DNA of 64,000 nt from Cylindrotheca closterium. Taxonomy: Eukaryota > Bacillariophyta > Bacillariophyceae > Bacillariales > Bacillariaceae. Positions 55,409-64,000 of the stretch are shown here, piece by piece (the first letter of the stretch is position 1; each line of letters starts with the position of its first letter). The notes below the pieces were generated by a model that searched no databases, was not told the origin of the DNA, and saw only the letters and a list, made by a program, of their open reading frames with translations. The stretch lies in assembly GCA_933822405.4 (NCBI GenBank), contig CAKOGP040001858.1, positions 124,001 to 188,000 on the forward strand, given 5' to 3'. The translations under genes were made by a program, and so were the position numbers.

Positions 55409-56992
55409 ATGCCCTTTGTCTCGAGAGCCTCTGATAACTTAGAGTCCGCTGCTGCCGGGGTAGAAGTAGAAATCAAGGTGAAAATCAAATTCAATCTGAA
55501 ACATGGCTTTTCGGCGGGTGACACAGAAGATACCACTCCCGAACAAAAGGAACTTGACAATGCTCTGGCAAAAGTTTGGGACAACCAAGGCGAAAACATA
55601 ATGTATGAACAGAACTTGATGGACGATGAGGAAGAGGAGGATGATTGGGAGGTGGACGAGAGGAGTACATATGACGATGAATCAGCGCATTATGATTCAG
55701 ATGAGGAAGAACGAGAGGAAGCATCGCACGACGACGACGACGACGACGACATGACAGTGAAGACAGGCGAATTCATTCTGAACGACAATGAAGACTCACC
55801 AGGTTATGCAGTACTCTCGACACATAAAGAGACCGAGGTGAAACTGGAAGAGATCAATTCCGCAGATATGGAACACGCTGATGCCTACCTCGATTCTGTT
55901 TTGCGTCCTCCCTCAAGGAGTGGCGAGGATGATGACAAGGATGCAGGAAATGATGGCGATGATATTCCTGCTGAGAACATGGAAGCCACCAAGAAAGCTC
56001 GCTCAAGGAAAGAAAGTTCATCCGAAATTGTCCGCTATGACAACCAAGACTATTTCTTGGCGGTCCTTTCGCATATTGGCAAAGAATATGCAACGAACGA
56101 AGATGTGGATAGGTCGATTGCTATTGTTGAAGACAATCCATATGAAGAACCTACCACAGAAGAAGAACTAGCGCCCAAAGAAGAAGCACCCGAGGACGGA
56201 AAAAAGACAATACAAAACGAAGACCAATTCCTCCTTGGCTGTGAAATGTCTTTGACAGAGCTTGGGCAGATACTTCTTTTAAATAATCGCTTCCCAACAC
56301 AGCATCACCAGAACAATCATGATGACACCATGCTTGGAGCATCTGATGCCATGGCAAGACAAATAAAACGCCTTATCAATCCCTTGCTAGAACTGGGATC
56401 CGATTCCAAAAGGTTCTACATGGACGACGACGTCGAATCCACTTCCTCTGAGGACCTTTCTGGCCTCAGTTTCGAGGACGAAAACGATGAAGACGTGGTG
56501 ATACCAAGAAGCATTAGCGAAGACCACGCCATTGATCATCGCTGCAGCAGCAGCAACAGTACCGCTCGCAAAAGTCGAAGCGGAGAAAATGAACATGTAC
56601 CCAGCTTACAAAAGGCATTATCCGTGGACAATGCCATTCCAGAACGAATTATCGGCCCGGGAGAGAGAAATATTGCCAACTTCCTCAAAACCCACTTTGG
56701 TGTTGATTTGTACGATACTAGGATCGACGAAAGAGAGTACAAAGACTTTGTCTCTACACACTTTTTGGATTCAAGATTGCTGAACTACCAAAGAATGAGG
56801 TGGCACGCTCCAAGAACAAGCAGCAGAGGCGAGAAGCAGAGAATAAGAAGCCAAAGTACGGATGGCCAAGGACGAAGAAGGAAACCTCAACAACAAAAGA
56901 AGTCCCGTGCAGTTTCATCCTCATCCACTGACTCTACCAAAAAAAGGACGGCTTCTTGTCAGAAGCATCGTCATCCAAAAATGGAAGTCTAA
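55409..56992 (+). CDS. Very acidic protein of unknown function
   Basis: A 527-aa protein, not recognised. N-terminal part VEVEIKVKIKFNLKHGFSAGDT resembles a beta segment. Long acidic tracts follow (EEEEDDWEVDE, a DDDDDDDMTV run from a GAC microsatellite). A conserved-looking C-terminal block has GERNIANFLKTHFGVDLYD, then EREYKDFVSTHFLDSRLLNY, and a basic, Ser-rich tail. No membrane segment or known domain seen. Probably nuclear or cytosolic. Confidence 0.65.
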   Translation: MPFVSRASDNLESAAAGVEVEIKVKIKFNLKHGFSAGDTEDTTPEQKELDNALAKVWDNQGENIMYEQNLMDDEEEEDDWEVDERSTYDDESAHYDSDEEEREEASHDDDDDDDMTVKTGEFILNDNEDSPGYAVLSTHKETEVKLEEINSADMEHADAYLDSVLRPPSRSGEDDDKDAGNDGDDIPAENMEATKKARSRKESSSEIVRYDNQDYFLAVLSHIGKEYATNEDVDRSIAIVEDNPYEEPTTEEELAPKEEAPEDGKKTIQNEDQFLLGCEMSLTELGQILLLNNRFPTQHHQNNHDDTMLGASDAMARQIKRLINPLLELGSDSKRFYMDDDVESTSSEDLSGLSFEDENDEDVVIPRSISEDHAIDHRCSSSNSTARKSRSGENEHVPSLQKALSVDNAIPERIIGPGERNIANFLKTHFGVDLYDTRIDEREYKDFVSTHFLDSRLLNYQRMRWHAPRTSSRGEKQRIRSQSTDGQGRRRKPQQQKKSRAVSSSSTDSTKKRTASCQKHRHPKMEV

Positions 56993-57475
56993 TTCGTGCT
57001 TTTATGCTTGTATACTTACATCTATTGAAAAAAACATGGCAGCTGCATAAGCCCTAGTGGGAAGCAAGACCGAGTGTCTTGTGCTTGTATGTGGCTTTGA
57101 ATTATTTATTACTAGCATAACATATCCACTGATAAACGTCAATGATGCAAGACTGACTAATGATAAGATCGGAACGTTTCATAGTTGACATGGGCTTCCA
57201 GCAACAAATTAAATGTTTGTAATCGATTGGCTTCTGGGCATCTTACATTATGGGAGCATGCTCATTCTAAATGCCAACATTTTGAATCATTTAGGCACTT
57301 TCCCTAAGTGCTGGATCACGGATGACATAAATATACATGTTCACATGTCATTGTTATCATTAAGTCCAGTCACGATGAAGATGATCTTGATAATTGTACC
57401 GCAATTAAGAAAATACCGTTTTGTGAGTCGAATTCTGTTTCACCGAACTTAGTTGCACAAAAACCTGATATTCGA
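56993..57475. other. Intergenic region
   Basis: No gene or repeat of note. Confidence 0.45.
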
Positions 57476-58240
57476 ATGAATAGCATAGGTCTATCTCCTT
57501 TGACATCTGTTCAAAATTCACTAAATTCAAACATCAGCAGAGAAGCCAACGAACTTCCAACTTGTAGAATCATCATCAACATGAATACCCCCACTAAGAC
57601 CGTGCATTTCAAGGACAAGGTCAGGGTGAGACGAGTCCCATCTCGTTCTGCCATATCAGACGATCTCAAGTCACAGCTTTGGGTGTCCCACGAAGAGATT
57701 CTGAAGCAAGCGCATGGTTGCAAAAAAAGTTTCAACTTTCTGAAGATGAATTCTATGCTATCAAGTAAGATGGTCGATGGTACAAGTAGACTGTACCTGG
57801 ATGGTCTCGAGTCGTCGGAAGAGAAACGAAAACGACATGTGCGCATGTTCCGGGCCATGCAATCGGTCCTGGATGAACAAAGTAGGTTATGGAGTGGACA
57901 AGACTTTTCAACAGCTGCTGCACCTATGGAACACGTGAAAATGGAAGAACAAATCGCCAGGATATACGGCAAGCACGCTGCCGAATCTTCAGACTTGGCA
58001 CATGAACGAGGATTGAACCAAGCACACACTCTAGTTTGTGGAAGAGAAGAAGGCAAGGCTGAATCGAAGAATACTACTAATAAGGTTTCCGAGAACGACA
58101 GCAATGGCCTGCAGGTCGACAAACGGGGGAGACAGAACCACCTATTCGATAGGCTGAAAGGTTCCTCTCGAAGATCACCGAGACCAGCCCGACGATCACC
58201 ACAGCCACATCACCGGGAACAGGAAAGACGGCCCCGCTAG
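57476..58240 (+). CDS. Diatom protein with conserved LW module
   Basis: A 254-aa protein. After about 40 residues comes VHFKDKVRVRRVPSRSAIS, then LWVSHEEILKQAH, the same V-x-F...V-x-V...LW-x(3)-EI pattern as at the C-terminus of the protein at 17139-18482. It continues with a helical segment (SSEEKRKRHVRMFRAMQSVL, QIARIYGKHAAESSDLAHER) and ends in an Arg/Pro-rich tail (RRSPRPARRSPQPHHREQ). As I recall, many unnamed diatom proteins share this arrangement. Function unknown. Confidence 0.7.
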   Translation: MNSIGLSPLTSVQNSLNSNISREANELPTCRIIINMNTPTKTVHFKDKVRVRRVPSRSAISDDLKSQLWVSHEEILKQAHGCKKSFNFLKMNSMLSSKMVDGTSRLYLDGLESSEEKRKRHVRMFRAMQSVLDEQSRLWSGQDFSTAAAPMEHVKMEEQIARIYGKHAAESSDLAHERGLNQAHTLVCGREEGKAESKNTTNKVSENDSNGLQVDKRGRQNHLFDRLKGSSRRSPRPARRSPQPHHREQERRPR

Positions 58241-59083
58241 ATCTTTGATCTCATGAGAAGGGGCCTATCTGCCTGATGAAAATACTGTGGCATATGTATT
58301 CGATTGAGCCCTCTCCTTGATGTCACCACGGTTTATATTATCGTGTGGTTCCTGAATTGAGGCATAACGATCAAAAAGCTGGACAAGGGTTTAAGAGTCT
58401 GCTATACCAAATTTTGAAACCTACATACTATACAAAGTCCAGAATCTTTATTATCTATTTTAAAAATGCATCATTCTATAGCAGTTTCGTCTAGTAGATT
58501 ACAATGGGTGAATGGAGAAAGTCCACCGTTTTGTCCAGCATGCTGTGATATCCGTGCCGATAGATATACTTTGATTCAAGACATATGGGCATGCCCAAGT
58601 CTTTTTTACTCTCTTTTGTATCGCCGTGAGCAGCCATGTGGTTGGCTATTAATGCAAACAAATACGCATATTAGTCAATCCAAAAGCCAAAGCGTATGAC
58701 AAATGATGCCTAGTATACACAGCCACGCGTATACCCAAGACAGATTTCAATGAAAGGTTCAACGACGACGAACACGGAAAGCAATCGATTGCAAGTGACG
58801 AGCATGATGGTTTTGATCTGAAGAATTGGCAGCAAAGGCTTCCGAAATAAGTAAGGACAGCCCGTTTGCTATTGACAGCAATACAAGGTGCAATCGTCCA
58901 CTGAAAAAAGTAAACTCGGATGTCCAGGATTACATAGCGAGCTTGGCTTCCGTGGCATGATCCTGGGAAAACCTGCAGCCTTCATATATTATTATGAATC
59001 CTATTTATACAATCTATCTTGCAACACTGTTGCAACTGCAAAATCCGGTCTGTTCGTCACAGTCATCGATACAAGTACTTTGT
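58241..59083. other. Convergent intergenic region
   Basis: A small plus-strand frame (58466-58699) has no domain and no family evidence. No other feature seen. Confidence 0.45.
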
Positions 59084-59758
59084 TCACTTCGTGTTGGTGA
59101 TCGTACTAGCATCTTGTCCTTTTTCCAGCCGAGGACGAGTCGACGTCGCAGCTGCTTGTCGACAAACATCCCATAGCTGAGTCTCCGCCCCCACTACCCC
59201 AATCAACAGAAGCAACCCCGGCCCCGTGAATCCTTCTTGGACTATCGATTCCCCCGCACTGTACAAGAGTCCCACATACAAAAATACCAAGCCGGCCAAT
59301 CCCAAAATAATTTGGATCCGATTCCACAATTGCATCGCATCGTAACTGGTAAATCCCAAGTCCAAATGTACAAAGGCAATGCATATATTGAGCAGCATCA
59401 TAGATCCACTGAGAATAAATAATATTGACAAAGGAAACAACATTGTGGATGATGTAAGTAAATAAGTGAATACATATACACAGCGGACGAGGATGCCATA
59501 TAGCCTACTATATCCACCAACAAGACATCATAGCATGACTGACCTTATCAGATTCAGACCAAACGCCAGAAACAGTATTCCAACGAAAAAGTTGTAGAGC
59601 TGAAATTCATAGGACGTGGACGTATTCTCATCCATCAAAATGTGTTCGGATATTCGCTTTCGAGTTATTGTTGATGCGTTATTGTTATTGTTATTGTTCG
59701 TGTTATTCTTGTTGTTCTTGTTCTTGTTGTTCTTTTGTCGTCTGGTAGTATTAGTCAT
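59084..59758 (-). CDS. Small polytopic membrane protein, two exons
   Basis: Minus-strand exons 59758-59544 and 59408-59084 join across a 135-bp intron (donor AAG|GTCAGT, acceptor TTCTCAG), turning LNLI into LISGSMMLLNI and linking two hydrophobic pieces; 179 aa. The N-terminus is N/K rich (an AAC repeat), then four membrane segments: about 55-75 (FFVGILFLAFGLNLI), 75-92 (MMLLNICIAFVHL), 105-125 (IQIILGLAGLVFLYVGLLY) and 135-150 (GLLLLIGVVG). No known family recognised. Confidence 0.68.
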
Positions 59759-60471
59759 TATTGTGGCAAGGTTTGATCTTTAACTCTGATGGGGTGAGGA
59801 AGAGATAGATTGGTTTCGTGTTTGTGGCTGTTGCTGCTGGAAAGTCGTCGTTGGGGGAAGAAACCGAATTGTCCTGACTGATGATGATTTATTATGCAAT
59901 AATGGTCGTGTTCCGAAATAGAAGAAAGTTATCACGTACGGTAATATGTATGTGCTCGCATTCATCACGCTTATTTATATTTGAATTTCTCATTTTCACG
60001 ATTTGAAATTTCAGCAGTGTCTGTCCATTGACCGAACAAAGGAACACATCATTGAATTGAATCGTGTCGATCGTACACGTACAGGTATTGATGATGACGA
60101 GTCAGAAAAAAGAAAACAAACAAATAATAGGAACAAGAAAGAAGCTCATTACGAAGGTGCAAATCACATTCCTTGATTTGTTGCCATTAGAAAGATCCAA
60201 CAGTACAAGCGTATCTATTTATCTTTCTGTCTTTCTGTCTTTCTCATCAGACAGACACCATCAAGTCACCTTCCTCCGTTGAAGCAACCAAAGCAGGCTG
60301 CAGTTTCAAGAATCATCATCCTCTATACGTCGTCAATTGTGACATTCTTTCTTATTTCCACACTCTTGCGGAACCGAAGTATTATTATTGACACGTGACG
60401 GTTCCATAAAGTATCATCCTCTGGCTCTGTGAATTATAATCACCATCACCATCACCATCACCATCACCACT
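59759..60471. other. Divergent intergenic region
   Basis: A (CACCAT)n repeat at 60441-60470 lies directly before the start of the transporter gene, and a TTTCTGTCTTTCTG-type repeat at 60221-60245. No gene seen. Confidence 0.55.
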
Positions 60472-62343
60472 ATGCCTCCTCAACATCAAGACATCACCAC
60501 TTCTAATACTTCTCAGAAACAGCAAGAACGAGAAGACGTCAGCACACCCCCCTCAGGCAGAAGCAGCTTTCTCTTTCCTAGTTCCCAACAAATGGATCCC
60601 AACCTTCCGCCACCCTCCCGCTCGATGCGCCGAGAATCCTTTATTGTTCAATTTGCCAAGACCAAAGGGCCTCCTCAGATTACCATGATTATGATGTTGG
60701 TGGCCATTGGATTGGGATCGACCATTGGCGTGGTTCCCGCCGTCATGTCGGATCGGTTTGCCCGATTGAATCATGGATACACTGGTTTGGAGGCGTGTGC
60801 GGCATTGAGTGTGAGCGAAAAACCGGCGGCTTGCTTTGCGGGGAGTGCGGATGCCCAAAATGCCGCGGCAGAAGCCAGTCTGGCCATGAATGTCTTGACG
60901 TTTTTGACATCCTCCTTGATGGGATCGTTGAGTGACGAACATGGTCGAAAAGGTACGCAAGACCATTATTGTCTTTTCTTTTATTGTTGTGGTGGCATAT
61001 ATTGAATATGCATGTATCTAATCATCATCGTGACTACTATCGTTACAGCGATTTTGGTTGTTGGACTCTTCATCTCCATGTTATCACCCTTGAGTCTCTT
61101 CGTGATTCAATTGGTCCCCACGCTGAATCCTTGGTGCTATTATGGAGTCCACATTACGACAGGCTTTGTCAATTGGGTGGCCGTCGCCTTGTCCTCCTTG
61201 AATGATGTCTTGCCCCAACGGTTCCGAGCTCCGGGATTGGGCTTGTTCTTGGCGGGATTCATGTTGGGATTTTCCTTGGCGCCCATCTTTTCCACCTTTT
61301 TGAGCAATGTGCACTTGGCGCTGGTTAGTTTTCTAGTATCCTTTGCGGGATTTGTCTGTACCATTTTTGTCGTGCCGGAAACCTTGCCACCCCACGTGGC
61401 GGCCGAAGCGAGGAGGCGACGCAGTGAACTATATCACAACCAAAACGACACAGGAGCATCCTTTCAAACCCGACTCCAAAATAACATCAAGTGGCTCATC
61501 ATTCGGCCGATTCGAGAACTTTCCATTCTCAATCGGAATACTTTTTTCCGTTTGATTTCTCTGCTTGCCTTTTTCTCTGGCATGGTCTCCTCGGGTGATC
61601 AATTGCTCTTGGTCTATTACCTCGAAGAACAGTTGGATTTCACGAACAAGGATGTGGCTACCATGTTTTTGATTATTGGTATCATGGGCATGATGGCCCA
61701 AGCCATTGTTCTAAAGCCATTGAATGAGTGTATCGGAGAGAAATTGGTTGTGGCCTTATGCTTTTTCATCGGGGCTGTGGACAATACCATGTATGGAATT
61801 GCGACCAATAAGGGAACCATTTTTGCCGCGGTGGCTCTCTCCGCCTTTACGGGAATGGCATTTCCAACCATTTCGGCAATTAAGAGTAACAATGTGGTAC
61901 GTTTGGTATCCTGGCTTTTGCGATTGGCCTGTTGTTGTTGTAGTTTTTATGAATTTTCACTGATCAGTGCCTTCTGTTCCTATTAGGACGAATCCGAACA
62001 AGGACGCATTCAAGGAGCCTTGTATTCTCTCCAAGCTTTGGCGTCTGGGGTTGGTCCAGTCTCACTGCGATATGTTAGTAGCATTACCAAGGATGGTCCA
62101 TTGGGTCCCGGAAGCATGTTTGTTTTTGCCGGTGGCTTGTACTTGTGTGCTGTGGCAGCAGCTCTGGCGCTACCCAAGGAGTTGGCCAATTCACGTCGGA
62201 ATCACGAGGATGACGATGATGGCCTATTTCTTGACGGCGGAAATAACGAAGACTACATTCCATTGTACGAAGCCTCCGGTCTCATGGATGGGGCTCCGAA
62301 CGAAGATTCCCTCCGAACCAATGGTTCCTATGGATCGACATGA
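60472..62343 (+). CDS. Major facilitator superfamily transporter, three exons
   Basis: Exons 60472-60952, 61049-61896 and 61987-62343 (donors GTACGC and GTACGT; acceptors TTACAG and TATTAG) give 561 aa. The first about 65 residues are a cytosolic, Ser/Pro-rich N-terminus. The first exon ends in SSLMGSLSDEHGRK, the MFS motif A (GxLsDxxGRK) between membrane segments 2 and 3. Segments continue with AILVVGLFISML and others, a central cytosolic loop (EARRRRSELYHNQND), and the second half with SEQGRIQGALYSLQALASGV, typical of the tetracycline-resistance-like and HIAT1-like MFS branch. Substrate cannot be inferred. A 60-70 residue insert with two cysteines (EACAALSVSEKPAACFAG) lies in the first luminal loop. 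Confidence 0.88.
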
Positions 62344-62842
62344 TAGCCGGCCGAGCTATCCACCAGGATAAAAAGTGGAGTGTTATTACATTACTGTATT
62401 GGCTCTTGTGTTATTACAGTATCTGTACGACCTTGTCTCCATCGAACTTATTTCTCATGCCAACAGTAGTAGTATAAAGGTACCACCTTCGGTGCACGCG
62501 AACCTATTCATGTACTACTCGCAGCATTCACGAATCGTTTTGGTACCATATATATAGTGACGAAGGTTCGAGGTCTATTTCTGTTCGAATCATAATCAAT
62601 TCAAATAAACACATGTAGAGATATGGGCAAGTTGGCTGTTACTATTGTGCCCGAAACTACATGCTCCTTCAATCGACAAGTAATAATTCTGATCATTACA
62701 TTTTGTTTCGTTTCTTGGTACTGTATTCTTTTATAAAATATAATATTATCTCTATCTTGAATCTGTCGTTCTTTTTATTTCTTTTCCATTGTACCATATA
62801 TTATTCTCTCAACAGTGACGGTAAAGCTACCTCGAATTTGGT
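62344..62842. other. Convergent intergenic region
   Basis: 3' flanks of the transporter and the surface protein gene; AT-rich, no gene seen. Confidence 0.5.
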
Positions 62843-63897
62843 TTAAATGGCGGCAACGGCAGCGACCGCACCCAAGAAAGCAAAACTGGCAACGCTGAAT
62901 GATGAAGGAGCAGAAGATTCCTCAATGGGCTCCACTTCAACACGCACATCAAACTCGTCCGCCCCGGTTTGCAAGATACGGGCCAAATGACGACGTCTCA
63001 AATTGTTGCTAGTAACGACCAGAGTGACAGTTCCAGCAATGTCAATGGTGTCAGTATCGGCAAAGAAAGTGCTGAATGGACGGGTTCCAACAGTCGCTGC
63101 AGCAGAGTTAGCTCCAAGCACCTCCGTGTTACCAGAAAGCAAGTTGGTCGAGGCCACATTGGTCTTGCTGCCCAAGAAAGTGTCAACAGACTGAATTACA
63201 ACACTGTCGTCATCCGTGTCAAGACAGATGAACAAGGTGGTTCCAAGGGCCAATGCAGGAGTGCTGATGGGGACGCGGGTGTCGTGACCGTCACATCTGG
63301 TAGCAGTGACGCCAAAGGTCTTTGTGTCGGTGGCAATAGTACCGCTGATTCCATCAAACTGTTCGGAGGTAATACCGGCAACGGTGAATCCGCCATCAGC
63401 CGTGAATGTAGCGCTGATCTTTTGACCTTGGTAGAACATTTCATTACCGCTTCCATCCTTCAAGCTGGTCAACAGGCAAAACTCAAAGGCTTCGGACGCC
63501 CCATCGGCTATGGTGAAGCCGGTGTTGAGGTCCACGGAAACTGTGCTGGCTCCAGCAACGGCAGTTGCCGTGGCAGCTGAAAGACTCATCTCAAGGTCAC
63601 GAGTGGCGGTTCCTGTACAGTCGCCATAGCCGGTGATGGAGAAAGCAAGGTTTCCAGTCAGAGGGAGGATACTGGCAAAGTCGCACTGCACATTGTCGTC
63701 AGCAGTGATGGCACAAGTGGGTGCCGCGAGAGAGTAGTCTATGATTTGACCAAATGCGGTAGGAGTTTGCAACAAGGCTAGTAGGGATGCGAAAAGGCCG
63801 GTGGAGATAGTCTGAAACGATAATTGATTGACATGGTTAGTGGTTGCTGCACTCTGCACAAGAAATGATGATTTCCTCGACGTACCGAGAGCTTCAT
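62843..63897 (-). CDS. Secreted or surface-anchored protein with 12-nt first exon
   Basis: Exon 1 is 63897-63886 (MKLS) and exon 2 is 63811-62843; a 74-bp intron runs from GTACGT (63885) to TTTCAG (63812). Splicing gives MKLSTISTGLFASLLALLQT, a clean signal peptide, while reading on without splicing gives no leader. Total 326 aa. The mature part is Ser/Thr/Ala-rich and beta-like with paired cysteines (TCAITADDNVQCDF, GYGDC, FEFCLL, ATRCDGHD, LFICLD). The end has a Ser-rich stalk (EEPIEESSAPSS-type) and a final hydrophobic segment (SVASFAFLGAVAAVAAI), like a GPI-anchor signal. No known domain recognised. Probably a cell-surface protein. Confidence 0.78.
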
Positions 63898-64000
63898 ATT
63901 GTTTGACTTCTTTTTCGTTTGTTTTTTGTTTCAGTGAAATCTGAAATTGTGAGAAAAGCAGAGACAAAAACCAGCACCAGAAAATCTTTCTATTGTACTT
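63898..64000. other. Upstream flank at window edge
   Basis: Promoter side of the surface-protein gene; nothing else recognised. Confidence 0.4.

Overview
The window looks like nuclear DNA of a diatom, probably a raphid pennate; species not determinable from this sequence. Evidence: a fucoxanthin-chlorophyll a/c binding protein with an ASAF-type plastid presequence (13.1-13.7 kb), a plastid-type bestrophin with a diatom-like leader, short GT-AG introns with GTACGT or GTGAGT donors, a Ty1/copia remnant of diatom type, BspA-type LRR and helicase-associated (HA) domain proteins of kinds expanded in diatoms, and abundant microsatellites. Genes lie on both strands with no operons; most are intronless, and seven spliced models could be built from frame continuity and splice sites.

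Layout. 0-3.6 kb: tandem secreted M11 (gametolysin-type) metallopeptidases, the first cut by the window edge. 5.6-6.8 kb: Q/N/P-rich protein with a PNRC/EDC1-like motif. 7.1-11.6 kb: decaying zone with two LRR+ankyrin-like pseudogenes and a duplicated, frameshifted GH2 C-terminal fragment. 13-22 kb: ordinary genes (FCP, DUF3119 plastid protein, PDZ-like protein, acidic diatom protein, bestrophin with a perfect TGACGTCA upstream). 22.4-40.7 kb: two head-to-head HA-domain paralogs with conserved promoters flank about 15 kb that holds a copia remnant, an inverted pair of kinase-like pseudogene copies, and intact genes for RAMP4/SERP1, mitochondrial HSP70, a CCCH zinc-finger protein and a probable thylakoid-lumen protein. 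41-46.9 kb: a beta-mannosidase with one frameshift, then a seven-exon secreted lectin-like gene made of four cysteine modules plus a ricin-B-like tail. 47.4-53.1 kb: a tandem array of an unrecognised small acidic protein family. 53.8-63.9 kb: a polytopic membrane protein, two acidic diatom proteins, a small spliced membrane protein, a spliced MFS transporter and a surface protein with a 12-nt first exon.

The best candidate for something undescribed is the 47.4-53.1 kb array: four intact genes (127-155 aa) plus at least two degenerate copies in units of about 0.86-0.9 kb. They share an N-terminal NNCQ motif, a C-terminal helix of the form ILDQALAVLE, and conserved 5' and 3' flanks. A related 73-aa gene lies alone at 19.2 kb. 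No function can be assigned. All product names rest on reading motifs by eye; no database search or splice predictor was run.
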